From Tubulanus polymorphus (Eukaryota > Nemertea > Palaeonemertea > Tubulaniformes > Tubulanidae), in assembly GCF_964204645.1 (NCBI RefSeq), contig NC_134025.1, forward strand, positions 16,646,001 through 16,710,000: a stretch of DNA of 64,000 nt, written 5' to 3'. The translations under genes were made by a program, and so were the position numbers. Positions 53,052-63,922 of the stretch are shown one piece after another. Each line of letters starts with the position of its first letter. The stretch's first letter is position 1. The notes beneath the pieces were generated by a model. The model made no database searches. It was not told the DNA's origin and was given only the letters and a program-made list of their open reading frames with translations.

Positions 53052-53067
53052 TTTTTTTATTATATAA

Positions 53068-54461
53068 ATGGTAGATAGTTTTCCGAAAGCTTTCCAATAT
53101 AATAAATCAATTAAATATAATATTCCTGCAATAGATTTTAATAAAGATATTTCATATAGAAATGAAGTTTTAAATTCATTAATTAATTTAGATATTTATG
53201 TTACTGAAACTAATAATTTTAATGTTAAGGTGGAAAATATATTCAATATTTACGTAATAAATTTTACAAATTTAAATGAGGCAAAACAATGGTTATTAAA
53301 ATCTAATATGAAATATTGGCAGAACCAATTAAATTTTGCTGTTTTTTGTGCAACAACAGGGTCTGGTATAAGTTGGAATGATCATTTGAATAAACCAAGT
53401 TTACCATTAATATTATCACTTTTTAGATTTCATACATATTTTCAAATAAAATTAATATTAGATGAATTAGAATGTCCTTTACCAGGTTCAAAATACTTTA
53501 ATAAACTAAATAATAATATTAATTTTTCTAAGTTTTATAAAATATGTAATGAATTTAATATTAATTCAAATAATGATTTTAGAGCAAAAACTGGAACAAT
53601 GGGTGGATTAGGAATATTATATACTAAAGAATTTGGAAAAATAATGACAAATTCAGATATAAGAACACTAGATTGGAATGAATTACCAAAATATTATAAT
53701 AATATACAACAATAAAATAATAATGGTAGGATTAATTTCATTTTAGAAAATAGTGAAGGTTTTACTAACTCAGGTATACAAAGAATGAATCAATCTATTA
53801 GAACTTGTTTGATATGTATTTTAGGTGCGCAAGTTGAAACAAGATCACCAATCGTTGGAAATGATAACACTTCATTTGATACACAGAAACAATTCAAAGT
53901 TTTATTTGAAGATTCAATTCATAATGATAAAAATAGATCGATTTCAGAAAATATAGTAAGATATCAAAATTATTTAGATAAATCACATATTAGATTAAAT
54001 TATTGTATAGGCCCTAATCTATTAATTATTTCTAATGATTTAATATTAAAGATGGGAAATATAATTGGTTATAATAATCTAATTAAGACTGCAACAATAA
54101 ATAATTCATTTGGATTGAGTGATATAAATAAAAAGATTATTACTGCTCCAAAATTAATGGAAGGTGAAAATAGAAGGTGTAAAAATTAAAAAACATATTC
54201 AATCAACAGAAACTAAAACTAAGAATATTAAATTAAATGATGATTCTAAAATAAAAGATTACAATACTACAGAAAATGGTGCCGTACGGCACCCACACGG
54301 TGATATAAAAACTGATAATATTCAACATGACATATTTAAAACTGATTATGATAATAAATCCCATGAAAATGCTAAATTAGCTATTACTTGTATAGGAATT
54401 GTAATAGGAGGAATATTATATTTTAAATTTTTTTATTATATAAATAATTATAATTGGATGT
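53068..54461 (+). pseudogene. conserved Polinton virion protein (B copy)
   Basis: Start in a T7 run plus ATTATATAAATG. Landmarks: SNMKYWQNQLNFAVFCATTG, FRFHTYFQIKLILDELECPL, RTCLICILGAQVETR, CIGPNLLIISNDLILKMG. After a shift near 54175 comes a linker with GAVRHPHGDI and a C-terminal hydrophobic anchor (LAITCIGIVIGGILYFKFF). An insertion of about 60-75 bases with a stop lies near 53640-53715. About 460 codons. Homologue of C's interrupted minus-strand gene. Capsid-associated role inferred. Confidence 0.7.
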
Positions 54462-55890
54462 AAAAGGTGGAGAAGATATTGGAATGGATACTTTGATGGA
54501 CCCGGTATAACTGAAGAACAACCACCTGATTTTAATGAAACAAGTTTTAGTAACGATAATGAAACAGCATATAATTCTAATTTAGCAAGACCTGATACAA
54601 ATGAATATGTTAATAAAGCACGTTCAAGATTGGACATTGAAAATGAAAATCCAGATTTAATAAAAAAAGAATTAGAATATGAAGAATTAACTGAAAAATT
54701 TAAACCAATATTTTAAAAAATCTGGTTTCAATATAACTAATAAAGGTGTGAATTATTTAGTAAAAGATTTGAAATATTTAAATGGTGATTATTATTGGCA
54801 TTTGAAAGATGACTATTATTTTAAGATATCTTCTAATAAAAGTCTCGATAAAATAATAACAAAACCAACTTTAATTAAATTAGAACAATCTAGAATTAAG
54901 AAAATCAACAATGATGTTATAACTGATGTTACAGAACAAGAGATAAATCAAAATAGAACAGAATTTAATCGAAGAAATAATGATTTTTTGAAGATAATTA
55001 GTGAAAATTTAGAACCAGAAACAATTCCTAAAGAAGTTATTAATTCCAAAACTAGTAAACTTAAATCAACCGAAGTTCAAACTGAAAAACCTTTACAAAA
55101 TGGGTTACTAGATGCAACAGATCAAGAATTAGAAGATTTAAATATATTTTCTGATGAAGCAATTAGAGAAATTAAAGGTATAAGAAAGGAAGCTGATAAA
55201 ATTTCTGAGATAAAATTAGAAAGAGATCATAAAATCAGGTTTTTAGAAGATAAATTATCTAGTAAAAATAAAGAATTAGAACAATCAAAATCTGATTTAG
55301 ATCATCAAGCAATTGATGAAATGTAATATAGACAAAAGGAATTACGTTTAGAAAAAGAAATTGATGATTTAAAATATAACATAGAATTACAGAAAGAAGA
55401 AATTAAATTATTATTAAAAGAATATGGTAAAAATTTTAAAAGGTTAAAAGATGTTTTTAAAAGATATCTAATAAAACCAAATTCTGAAATATCATTGAAT
55501 GATAGAATAAAATTATGATTTAAGTTAGAAGGTATAACAATTCTTTCAATTCTAACAGCTGTTACTATGTTATTTACAACAATTGGTTTAGCGATATCAA
55601 ATCCATTAAAATCTACACCTACTCCCAATAAACCGGATAAACCTCCAGGTCATAATAATTCTCTACAAGACAAAGTTAAAGATGGTTTAAAAAAATTAGC
55701 AAAATATCTATGGGAACTATCTAAAAAATCTTCTGCAGCTTTACCTGGAGTTATTGCATCAATTGTTGGTTTTATATTGAAATCTGCTGGGAATATTCTT
55801 AACTTTGCTGCTGAACATATTATTTTATTTTAAATTACAGTTGTAAGTGCTATTATTTTTGGGTTAATGAATATGATAAAAAATAAATAA
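54455..55890 (+). pseudogene. coiled-coil and membrane virion protein (B copy)
   Basis: Opens near 54455 (WRRYWNGYFDGPGITEEQPP) after T7ATTATATAAATAA. A shift near 54717 leads to VKDLKYLNGDYYWHLKDDYY, a long charged coiled coil (55150-55480), a hydrophobic block (ILTAVTMLFTTIGLAISNPL), a Pro-rich spacer and KSSAALPGVIASIVGFILKS...FAAEHIILF. In-frame stops at 55323, 55516 and 55831. Same order as element C 40193-41327. Confidence 0.65.
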
Positions 55891-55910
55891 TTAATTTTTT
55901 TGTTAAATAA

Positions 55911-57021
55911 ATGAGTGGGAGTTATATCAATCCTTCTAAGAATTCAATAATATCTAATGCTATTAAAGCAGAAGGATCTCATCATATAATTACTCATAAT
56001 CCTTCTAATATCAATCCTGATGAAACTTTATATGTTAGAATCCCGAGATTAAAAAATTAACTGCAAAGGTTGGACCAGAAACAGTTTTCTCATTAGATGA
56101 TTATGATTTATTTATGCATTATAAAGATTTATGGTTAACTAAAGAAAATAGAAATAATATGATATTTCAAGGCATCCAATCAGAAAACCATAATAAATTA
56201 AGATCAGAAGCTAATAATGCAATTATAACTAATGCTAAAGATAATTTGATAAAAAAGATTTATGGAAGCAAACATAAAATTCCATTAGATTTTGAATTGA
56301 TAAATAATAATGCACCTTTATATAAATACGCAATTCAAGAAGATTTTATATACGAAATAACATTTGCTCCTGTTAATGAAATTGTATCATCTAGCGTTGT
56401 TAAAGATATGGGTTATAAATTATCGAATATATGTTTAGAATATGATACAGTAACTGATGAAAATATTTCAAGTATAATTCAAACTCAATACAATCAAGGA
56501 TTTTCATTATTATATGATTATATTGATAAATTTAAAACTGTAACTATTAATGCAAGTGATGAAATAATTAATGAGAATATTAACTTCCCAAGAAGATCTA
56601 TTAAAGGTATATTAATATTTTTCACCATTGCTACATATTCTAATGGCACAATAAATGTTGACAATTATTATAATCCTGAAATAACAAAAGTAGAATTAAC
56701 TATTGAAGGTATAGCAAATAAAATATTTTGTCAAGGAATGAGAATGATCGATCAATGGCCAGAAATTAGAGAACATTTTATGAATGAAAGAAATAAATCA
56801 TCTGAAATTTGTAATATTAATCAAATTGATTATTATACCGGTAATTAATATGCATTATGGTTAGATTTTAGAACAACAGAGGATAATTCATTACATGGTT
56901 CTGGAAAAAAAAATTACAGAACACTAAAGATGTGATACAATTATTTTAAAATGCACATTTATATTATATCTGACGCGCAATTAAATGTTATAAATTCTCA
57001 ATTAGATAGTATTCAATATTA
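55911..57021 (+). pseudogene. major capsid protein candidate (B copy)
   Basis: Start in TTTTTTTGTTAAATAAATG. The N-terminus HHIITHNPSNINPDETLYVR is followed by a deletion of about 45 codons (versus element C) and a shift. Then comes a long open part 56114-56848 (HYKDLWLTKENRNNMIFQG, ICLEYDTVTDENI, VELTIEGIANKIFCQGM) and a shifted end (YALWLDFRTTEDNSLHGSG, ISDAQLNV). Matches element C 37579-38823. Confidence 0.6.
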
Positions 57022-57058
57022 GAAATATAAGAAATAAGTTAAAATTAACGATATATAA

Positions 57059-58203
57059 ATGGGTGGTAAAAAAACTCCTAATACTAAAGATCTATATAAG
57101 AACTATATAATATTTAAGAAATTTATATTACAACCCTGAGAGTTCGGTTGCTTATTCTTCTGTAAAAAATATATGGCGCCAAGTAAAACAAGATAAATTA
57201 GATAAGATAATCCCACAAAATTTAGTTAAATATAAAGATATAAATGAATTTATGTTAGAACAGCCAACATATACAACACATAAAAAATTGTTAGAAAATA
57301 TAAAACTCGTAAAACTACGGTAAGTTATGTAGATCAACAGTGGCAAGGAGATTTAATTGATATGAAAAATGTTAAGAAAGATAATGATGATTATTGGTGG
57401 ATATTGAATATAATTGATATTTTTAGTCGTTATGTATGGAGCTTCCCACTTTATAGAACAGATGCTGTACAAACATCAAATGTTTAAAAAAAATTTCTTT
57501 CGGATGATAAATTAAAACCAGAAAAAATACAATTTGATGATGGAAAAGAATTTGATAATTCATTTGTTCATGAACTCTTAGATAATCATAATATTAGATA
57601 TTTTTCAACAAAATAAAACAGCAGCAGTTGTTGAACGATTTAATAGAACATTAAGAAGAAGAATGTGGAAATATTTAACAGCAAATAATACTTTTAAATG
57701 GATTGATGTTTTACCAAAATTGATAGAAGGTTATAATAAGCTTATCATTCTTCTATTGGAATGAAACCTATTGATGCTGATGAACCTATGAAAACCTGAA
57801 AATGCTGAAATTGTTTGGAATAATTTATATGGAGCATTTCTTGTAGATGATTTTGGTGAACCTAAATTTAAAGTTGGTCAAAATGTTAGAATTTCTAAAT
57901 ATTAAAAGATATTTGACAAAGGATACGATCGTAATTTTACTAGAGAAATATATAAAATAAAAAAGGTAATAACAACAAAACTATATGTCTATAAATTAGA
58001 AGATTTAAATGGTGAAGAAGTTTCTGGGTATTTTTATGAAGAAGAATTGAGTTTAACTACTGAAAATCTAGAACAAGAATATAAAATTGAAAAAGTATTA
58101 AAAACAAAAACTATTAATAGAAAAAATATTCTTTAGTAAAATGGGTTGGATGGCCAGATAAATTTAATGAATGGATATTATCAAGTAAAATTAAAAATAT
58201 ATA
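57059..58203 (+). pseudogene. integrase of element B (RVE with chromodomain)
   Basis: Broken by at least five lesions. Recognisable: DQQWQGDLIDMKNV (first Asp), IIDIFSRYVW, IQFDDGKEFDNS (second Asp), VVERFNRTLRRRMW (Glu), and a C-terminal EYKIEKVLKTKT chromodomain start followed by KFNEWILSSKIK. Matches element A integrase. It abuts the ATPase gene as in A. Confidence 0.85.
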
Positions 58204-58204
58204 A

Positions 58205-58793
58205 ATGAATAAGGAATTATTTATATTTGAGCCTCATAATATGTTAATTTCTGGTGTAACAAATTGTGGAAAAACTTATTTTATATGAAATTTATTAGAA
58301 ACTATTTATAAAAACTATTTTGATAATGTAGTATTGTTTTGCCCAACGCATGCATTTAATCAGACTTATGATAGAAATATTACTAGAAATAATAAATTTA
58401 TTATATCTAAAATTTTGATAATGGTATTAAAATAGCAATTGATATATATAAAGGATCTAATACATTATTCATTATAGATGATTGTGCAAATTACATGATT
58501 CAAAAGTTAGAGAAAGTGAGTTATGTTATCTAGCTTTCTCTGGGAGACATTTTGGGATAACAACATGGGTTTTAAATCAAAAATATAATTTAATTGTTAA
58601 AGATTTTAGGGAGAATATAAGATTTCTAGTTTCATTTTATAACAAAGATAGAAAATCGATGAAAAATGCACTTGAGGAAAATGATATTATTCCACATGAT
58701 TTACATAATGAATATATGGGTAAATTGAAAAATAATAAAAGATCAAAATTACTATTTCGATTACAATACCCATTTAAATATGAATTCATTTAA
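58205..58793 (+). pseudogene. packaging ATPase of element B
   Basis: Start in AAAAATATATAAATG. Walker A ISGVTNCGKTY, a stop shortly after, VVLFCPTHAF, a frameshift around 58410-58490, then SELCYLAFSGRHFGITTWVL and YPFKYEFI to the end. Close homologue of element A's ATPase. Confidence 0.85.
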
Positions 58794-58796
58794 ATT

Positions 58797-58970
58797 CAAC
58801 TAGCTTGTTAATCTAGTATATTTTTAGTTACATTCTAGTTGAATTCTAGTTATTGGTAGTTGAAACAAAAATCAAATAAAATTCAACAAAAAATAAATAA
58901 AAACAACAATATTTCAACTAGCTTGTTAATCTAGTATATTTTTAGTTACATTCTAGTTGAATTCTAGTTG
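58797..58970. repeat. two direct copies of a 57-bp unit
   Basis: TTTCAACTAGCTTGTTAATC...GAATTCTAGTT occurs at about 58797-58853 and 58914-58970. Each unit starts with TTCAACTAG and contains its complement CTAGTTGAA, so it can fold. It sits between ATPase and the next gene. Confidence 0.8.
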
Positions 58971-59001
58971 CAACAAAACAACTAATTTGTTTGTTATATA
59001 A

Positions 59002-59606
59002 ATGGGAGGTGAAAAGAAAACGAAATCTAAAAATGGTTCCCATTGAAAAAACTTTAAATGATTTAGGAATAACAGAAACAAAATTAACTCCAGATGATGG
59101 TGCTTTAAATAATGTTACAACAAATGATAATTATGAATATTATCTTTATTGCAAACATCAATTAGAAATATTAATAGCATCTGGAAAATGTAAAACTTTT
59201 ATTGGTAAAAATTTACCTTATAATGAATTAGATACAATGAAACCAGATCAAATTATTAAATTATTTAAGATTTACGAAACTGCGAGAATCGCTAGAATTA
59301 ATGATGCGATATCAGAAAATGTAGTAAAAGGTTATAGTAAATTATGTAAATATATGCTACCAATTGAAGATGAAAATAGATTATATGCCGATTTAAAAAA
59401 ATGATTATTTAGTTATGACTGAATTAAATAAATGGATTGGATATTTATCATTTCAGTTAGGTGGATTTATGACATTATTATCAACTGGAGTTATAACATT
59501 TTCAAATATTGAAAGTAAAAATTTTTCTACTATAAATGAGCAAGGTGGAAGAAGTGAAGAAAAAAACCGAGAACTCCGAAACAAATTGAATGGTCTCGGC
59601 AATTAG
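59002..59606 (+). pseudogene. conserved Polinton membrane protein (B copy)
   Basis: Start in TTGTTTGTTATATAAATG. It has EKTLNDLGI, YEYYLYCKHQLEILIASGK, LDTMKPDQIIKLFKIYETAR, a one-base frameshift near 59402, then LNKWIGYLSFQLGGFMTLLS. Homologue of element A 2247-2849. Confidence 0.75.
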
Positions 59607-59781
59607 GAATTAAATCACAAGAATATAAAAAAGCTGTAAAAGAAAAAATTAGTAATAAAAATGTTAATAAAAATGGTGAAAATATTGTTATTTCTACTCC
59701 TTCTAATAATAGAATATTTGATAAATATCTATATTTTACAGCTGGATTTGTAATTGTATTCATTTTGATTGGGTGTAGTTG
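59536..59781 (+). pseudogene. small basic membrane protein (B copy)
   Basis: Start in TTTTTCTACTATAAATGAG, overlapping the previous gene as in element A. The basic core QIEWSRQLGIKSQEYKKAVK appears after a shift near 59583, and the hydrophobic segment YLYFTAGFVIVFILIGC ends it. The AVRHPHG linker of the A copy is absent here, but the same DNA string occurs downstream at 59949-59970. Confidence 0.65.
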
Positions 59782-60069
59782 AAGTGTATAAGAAATCAAA
59801 TAAAATTTATGATATTAATAATTCTGAAACAACTGCTATTAAAAATGAAAATACTTCTGAATTTCCAAAATTGACAATAAAAAAATGGATTAATATTTTA
59901 GAAAAAAAAGCAAAAAAATTTATTTTTTTAAAATTAATTCAATATCACCATGTGGGTGCCGTACGGCACCATCTCACTACTTTTGTCTATCTACGCGGAG
60001 CAATTAAATTGTCCAGATAAGTCATTTCGGATTCTAGATATTCATTATTGTAATTATTTTATTTTTTAT
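59782..60069. other. spacer with GC-rich palindromic module and HNH-gene scar
   Basis: 59949-59970 carries GTGGGTGCCGTACGGCACC, and 60015-60032 AGATAAGTCATTTCGGAT, which in element A is the end of the HNH gene. So an HNH gene was probably deleted here. Confidence 0.5.
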
Positions 60070-60922
60070 TTAATCAACAATTTCTAAATCATGATGACTG
60101 TCTTCAATTTTTCCATGATAGATTATTTTAAATCCTTCTAAATCTTTTAATTCCTCTGTACTCAATGAAACCCATTTATCAGGTAAAAATACTTTAAATT
60201 CTCGCGTTGTACTAACGCTACAGTAACTTAAATTTGCAGATACTTTCTCTCCATATTTAGTTTTAATCTTTTCTAATTTCAATATTTTATGTTCAATTTC
60301 TTTTGTAACATCGGCTAACTTTTTTATTCGGACTTTTATTTCATACTTTTTTATTTCTGACTTTCGTCGAAAACCCTCTTGAAATTCTGTTGATTATTAT
60401 TATTATTATATATTTTCCGCCGATTTCGTCAAATAAAATTCATCTTCATTCAGATTCGGCAACTGACAGCTTCGAAACGAAATGTATAAATTGATACTGT
60501 AATAACGGTCTCTCTGAACCAACAGATTGTCTGAATGTACTTTCCATCCTATTTGAAACCTAAAATTACTTATTAGGTTACTGTAAATAAAGAATTGAAT
60601 TGAATTGTTAGACAACAAGCACCGGCGAAATAACAGTTTGTGACGTCATTTAGTAAGTAAATAAAGGAGGGCTCCGAGAATTTCCAAATCACGGGGGACT
60701 ATACTGGGGTTAGACCATTCAACCAAAAAGAGGATTGCTCCGATAATATCCAAATCATCTCATTTTATTTTTCCATCGAATGCCCGGTAATTAATTTTTC
60801 CTTTCGATCACATGCATCCAAAAAACCCGTTATCGCTGCTTTGAAGCTATATTTTCAAATTGTTTTTTTCCTGGTTTTATTCTGTTATTTATTGTTGCTA
60901 AGAATGCTTTTCTATCTGCCAT
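60070..60922 (-). pseudogene. small gene starting in right TIR (interrupted)
   Basis: The ATG at 60922 lies in the TIR behind a T-run and TAATAAATG (MADRKAFLATINNRIKPGKK). The frame is lost in foreign-looking sequence about 60375-60850, and a matching C-terminal half is at 60070-60370 (KVRIKKLADVTKEIEHKILK, KYGEKVSANL, FKVFLPDKWVSLSTEELKDL, GFKIIYHGK). The C-terminal half resembles small single-stranded-DNA-binding-type proteins found with such elements, but I cannot be certain. The joining of the halves is inference. Confidence 0.45.
60375..60850. other. foreign insert in TIR-proximal gene
   Basis: No gene. Higher GC than element B, with short repeats (ATTATTATTATTATT at 60390-60410, GAATTGAATTGAATTG near 60592). 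It is absent from the mirror position at the left end. Likely a small transposon or filler. Confidence 0.4.
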
Positions 60923-61007
60923 TTATTAGGGGAAAAAATTATTTGTGGTGATGAGGGGTGTCTCGACCTCACGACCTCTGGTATGAAAGCCTACTTTTCC
61001 TATTACT
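60853..61007. repeat. element B right terminal inverted repeat
   Basis: Inverted partner of 16157-16310; ends CCTATTACT, followed by the CGCGTA duplication (61008-61013). Confidence 0.9.
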
Positions 61008-61013
61008 CGCGTA
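61008..61013. repeat. target site duplication CGCGTA, right (element B)
   Basis: Second copy of the 6-bp duplication flanking element B. Confidence 0.95.
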
Positions 61014-63040
61014 TACAACTGCACGTTAACCATCTTGTGATGCGTCTACAAATGCGTGTAGTTGCACCTTCTTTGGTGTTGCCTCCGATGCGACTCGTAT
61101 GCACCTAGGTATTCTTATCTTGTGCAGATCGTCTAGTTCTGCAAACCATTTCTTTATCTTCTTCTCGAGATCTGGATTCAGCTCTTCGTCCCATTCTACA
61201 CCGTCCACCCACATCTCTTGCATGATTATCTTAGACCGTAAGATAAATGGAGTGAGACATCCGAGTGGATCAAACAATGAGGATATCTTTGATAAAACCT
61301 TTCTTTTGGTGTACGCAAATCCTTCATCTGGACTCTTAGCTTGGAATTGAATTGTATCTTTCTCTGCTTGCCATGTTACACGTCTTAATCTTAGGAAGAT
61401 TCCCATCATCTAGATTGATCTCCGCTACTCTATTTTCTTCAGGTATTTGTCGTAATACCTCTAAAGAATTCGACATCCACTTTCTTGCGTGCATGCCTGC
61501 CTTGCTCCACAACTGAAATAACTGAGAATATAATTCGATGGCTGTTTCGATATCTTCAACTGAATCCATACTATCATCCATATACGTCGAGTTGAGTACA
61601 GTCCTCGCTGCCAATGGATATCTATCTTCTTTCGAGATACATATTGAGCAAGGAATGGCGATGAATTTACCCCAAACACGACTCGATTAAACTCGTATAC
61701 ATCTGATGGCCTGTTCGTCTGCAGGTCCCGCCATAGGAGTCTGTGGTATTGCCTATCTTCAGGTGCTATAGATATTTGAAGGTACATCTCTGCGATGTCA
61801 CACACAATAGCTATCGGATATCTTCTGAATCTCAACAACACGTCAAACAAGTCTCCCTGTAGCTTCGGCCCTTGATAGATCGTATCGTTGAGTGATGTGC
61901 CTGCAAACTTCGCTGAAGCATCAAAAACTATTCTTGTTTTTGTCGTTCACCTATCTGGACGAATCACTGGAAAATGTGGTAAATACCAATGACCGCTGCT
62001 GGTGTCTTCTCCTTTAGGTATCTTTTCTATGTATTTCTGGATCGTCGTTTTATACGCCTCTGCTATTTCTGGATTTCTTCTCAACCGACTTTCTGTGTTC
62101 TCAAGACGTTTGAGTGCAACCTGGTAATTGTCTTCAAGTTTTCTTATTTCACCCTTCCATGGTACTGCTACTTCATAACGCCCTTCTTGGTATGTTAGCG
62201 ACCCTTCCACTGTCTTGAGCGCCTGTCGATCTTCGTGACTTAGGATTTCTTTTGTGGACCCAAAGTTCTCTATTTCCCAGAACTTCTCAACTGATGAACT
62301 AAGTTCTTGATCGGCTTTGCAGAAAGTATGTACTTACAAAGTTCGTCTGAATATTCGTTGTTCCATCCGTTTTTCCTGATGGACAACCAATACAAGTCCA
62401 CCCAAGTGGTGTTAATCTTGCCACTGGCTCTTTCGGTCTTCCGCGTATATCTCTATACGAATAATGTAGTTCAATGTTGTCTATACCTATTAACATGTCT
62501 ACAATAGGTCGTTTTCCTAAACGTCGGAACTGTATGCCTTTCAGATGATTCCACCTATCTCTATAGCCGTTCCAGTCAACTGCTTTCATCTGGCCTGTTA
62601 CTCTATCTGTGGTGTATACACTGACTAGGGTATCTACCTGTCCGTTCACACTCTCTAACTGTACTTCTACTGGTGTAGTTATAAACGTCTCCGTTTGTCC
62701 ATGATAACGTTTACCGTTAATTTTTCCATCGACCCCCTCAGCCCTAGTTCTGCAGCTACGTCACTGTTCAGGTATGTTTTGGTGCTTGCATCGTCTAGTA
62801 AGGCGTTGATTCGAAGTTTCTCACCAGTTTTCAAAATCACTGGTACTGTTCTCATGGTTATGAAGTTGCATCTGGTGTTCCGAGTTATCAAGCTTACGTC
62901 TTCTGATGGCTGCGTGTTGCAACGTTCCCCTTCCGTGGCAGCGCTCTGGCAGTAGCTCGCTCTAGGTGCGTCGACGTTTATTAGTTTTTCTCTATGCAAC
63001 AATCGGTTGCGTGTATCTTTACATTTTGTTGACTCCGCAA
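61014..63040 (-). pseudogene. BEL/Pao pol, 5' half (protease and reverse transcriptase)
   Basis: In minus-strand order: an aspartic protease of the Pao type (LRINALLDDASTKTYLNSDV near 62780-62840), a linker, RT N-terminal pieces (62210-61947), RT palm with [14 protein letters not shown] and [11 protein letters not shown] (catalytic box, near 61560-61690), connection (KISSLFDPLGCLTPF) and the start of RNase H (HAFVDASQDG, 61030). Frameshifts are numerous. The remainder is at 14500-16156 beyond element B. The 5' end (gag, LTR) is missing at the junction with element D near 63040. Confidence 0.85.
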
Positions 63041-63047
63041 AGAAATA

Positions 63048-63476
63048 ATACTTTCTAAAGGTAACAATGATTTGATTAACTTAAGAATTGAAAAACGTCA
63101 ATTATATTATTCTAATTTTGATAATAAACAAATTATTTATAATGAAAATTCATCAAATATTGGAATTCAATGTGATTTAGAAAGCAATAATTCTTTTAAA
63201 GATATTGCAATTCAATGTGATTTAGAAAGCAATAATTCTTTTAAAGATATGGCAATTCAATGTGATTTAGAAAATAATAAATCTTTTAAAGATATTGGAA
63301 TTCAATGTAATTTAGATAATGAATTTAATAGATTAAATCCTAATGAAAAAATCCATTGTTATTGCGGAGGTAAACATTTAAAATCACATAAATCAAAGCA
63401 TTATCAAACAATTAAACATAAAAACTGTGAAAAGAGTAACAATTCTACATTGAAAATAAATAAAGTCATCAAATAA
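63048..63476 (+). CDS. repeat-bearing zinc-finger protein (5' truncated)
   Basis: An open frame running in from the BEL/Pao junction, about 140 codons. Four tandem repeats of about 15 residues (IGIQCDLESNNSFKD type) are followed by HCYCGGKHLKSHKSKHYQTI, a C2-H2 like finger similar to those in giant-virus and Polinton proteins. No ATG is visible at the 5' side, so the start is lost. Function unknown. Confidence 0.5.
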   Translation: MLSKGNNDLINLRIEKRQLYYSNFDNKQIIYNENSSNIGIQCDLESNNSFKDIAIQCDLESNNSFKDMAIQCDLENNKSFKDIGIQCNLDNEFNRLNPNEKIHCYCGGKHLKSHKSKHYQTIKHKNCEKSNNSTLKINKVIK

Positions 63477-63511
63477 TTATTGAAATTAAGTTAAATGATT
63501 TAGATATCTAA

Positions 63512-63615
63512 TAGACTGTTAAAATGATAAATTGTTTTACTGTTAAAATAATAAATTGTTAGACTGTTGAAATGTTAAATTGTTAGACTGTTGAAATGTT
63601 AAATTGTTTGGCTGT
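63512..63615. repeat. 27-bp tandem repeat, about four units
   Basis: Units of GACTGTTGAAATGTTAAATT type with small variants between two genes of element D. Confidence 0.75.
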
Positions 63616-63733
63616 AAATTTAATTGTTATTTGATTTAATCATTTAAAAGTTTAATATTTTTAAAATGATTATAAAATATTAAATTAAAAACTAGCAAAT
63701 ATTTATAATGTTTTTAATTTTTTTCGTAAATAA

Positions 63734-63922
63734 ATGGATGGTTTCATTCCAACTGGAAAAAGTGATTTAAAACATTATTTAGTTGCTGGAGGTTTAATTT
63801 TGGCTGCGCTATACTTTTATTATGGAAATATCAGTAAGGATTTGATTAATGAAAATAATAAATTAAGTAAGAAATTGAAGAAATTAAATATGTTAAGGTG
63901 TTTGGGTCCGCTGGACCGTTAG
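63734..63922 (+). CDS. small membrane protein of element D (3' end replaced)
   Basis: Start in TTTTTTTCGTAAATAAATG. A short N-terminus, one hydrophobic segment (YLVAGGLILAALYFYYGNI) and a charged coiled-coil-like part (LINENNKLSKKLKKLN). The last residues (after about 63897) come from unrelated GC-rich sequence, so the natural end is missing. Similar tail-anchored small proteins occur in the Polintons of this window. Confidence 0.5.
   Translation: MDGFIPTGKSDLKHYLVAGGLILAALYFYYGNISKDLINENNKLSKKLKKLNMLRCLGPLDR

Larger units (their letters stand above)
16157..61007 (+). mobile_element. Polinton-like element B (AT-rich, interrupted)
   Basis: Bounded by terminal inverted repeats starting AGTAATAGG at both ends (16157-16310 and 60853-61007) and a perfect 6-bp duplication CGCGTA. 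Gene order on the plus strand: PolB (split), VLTF3-like (minus), penton-like, unknown, two membrane proteins, conserved virion protein, coiled-coil/membrane protein, capsid, integrase, ATPase, two small membrane proteins, and a small minus-strand gene starting in the right TIR. Almost every gene has stops or frameshifts, so B is dead. It inserted into a BEL/Pao pol and was later split by element C. Confidence 0.9.
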
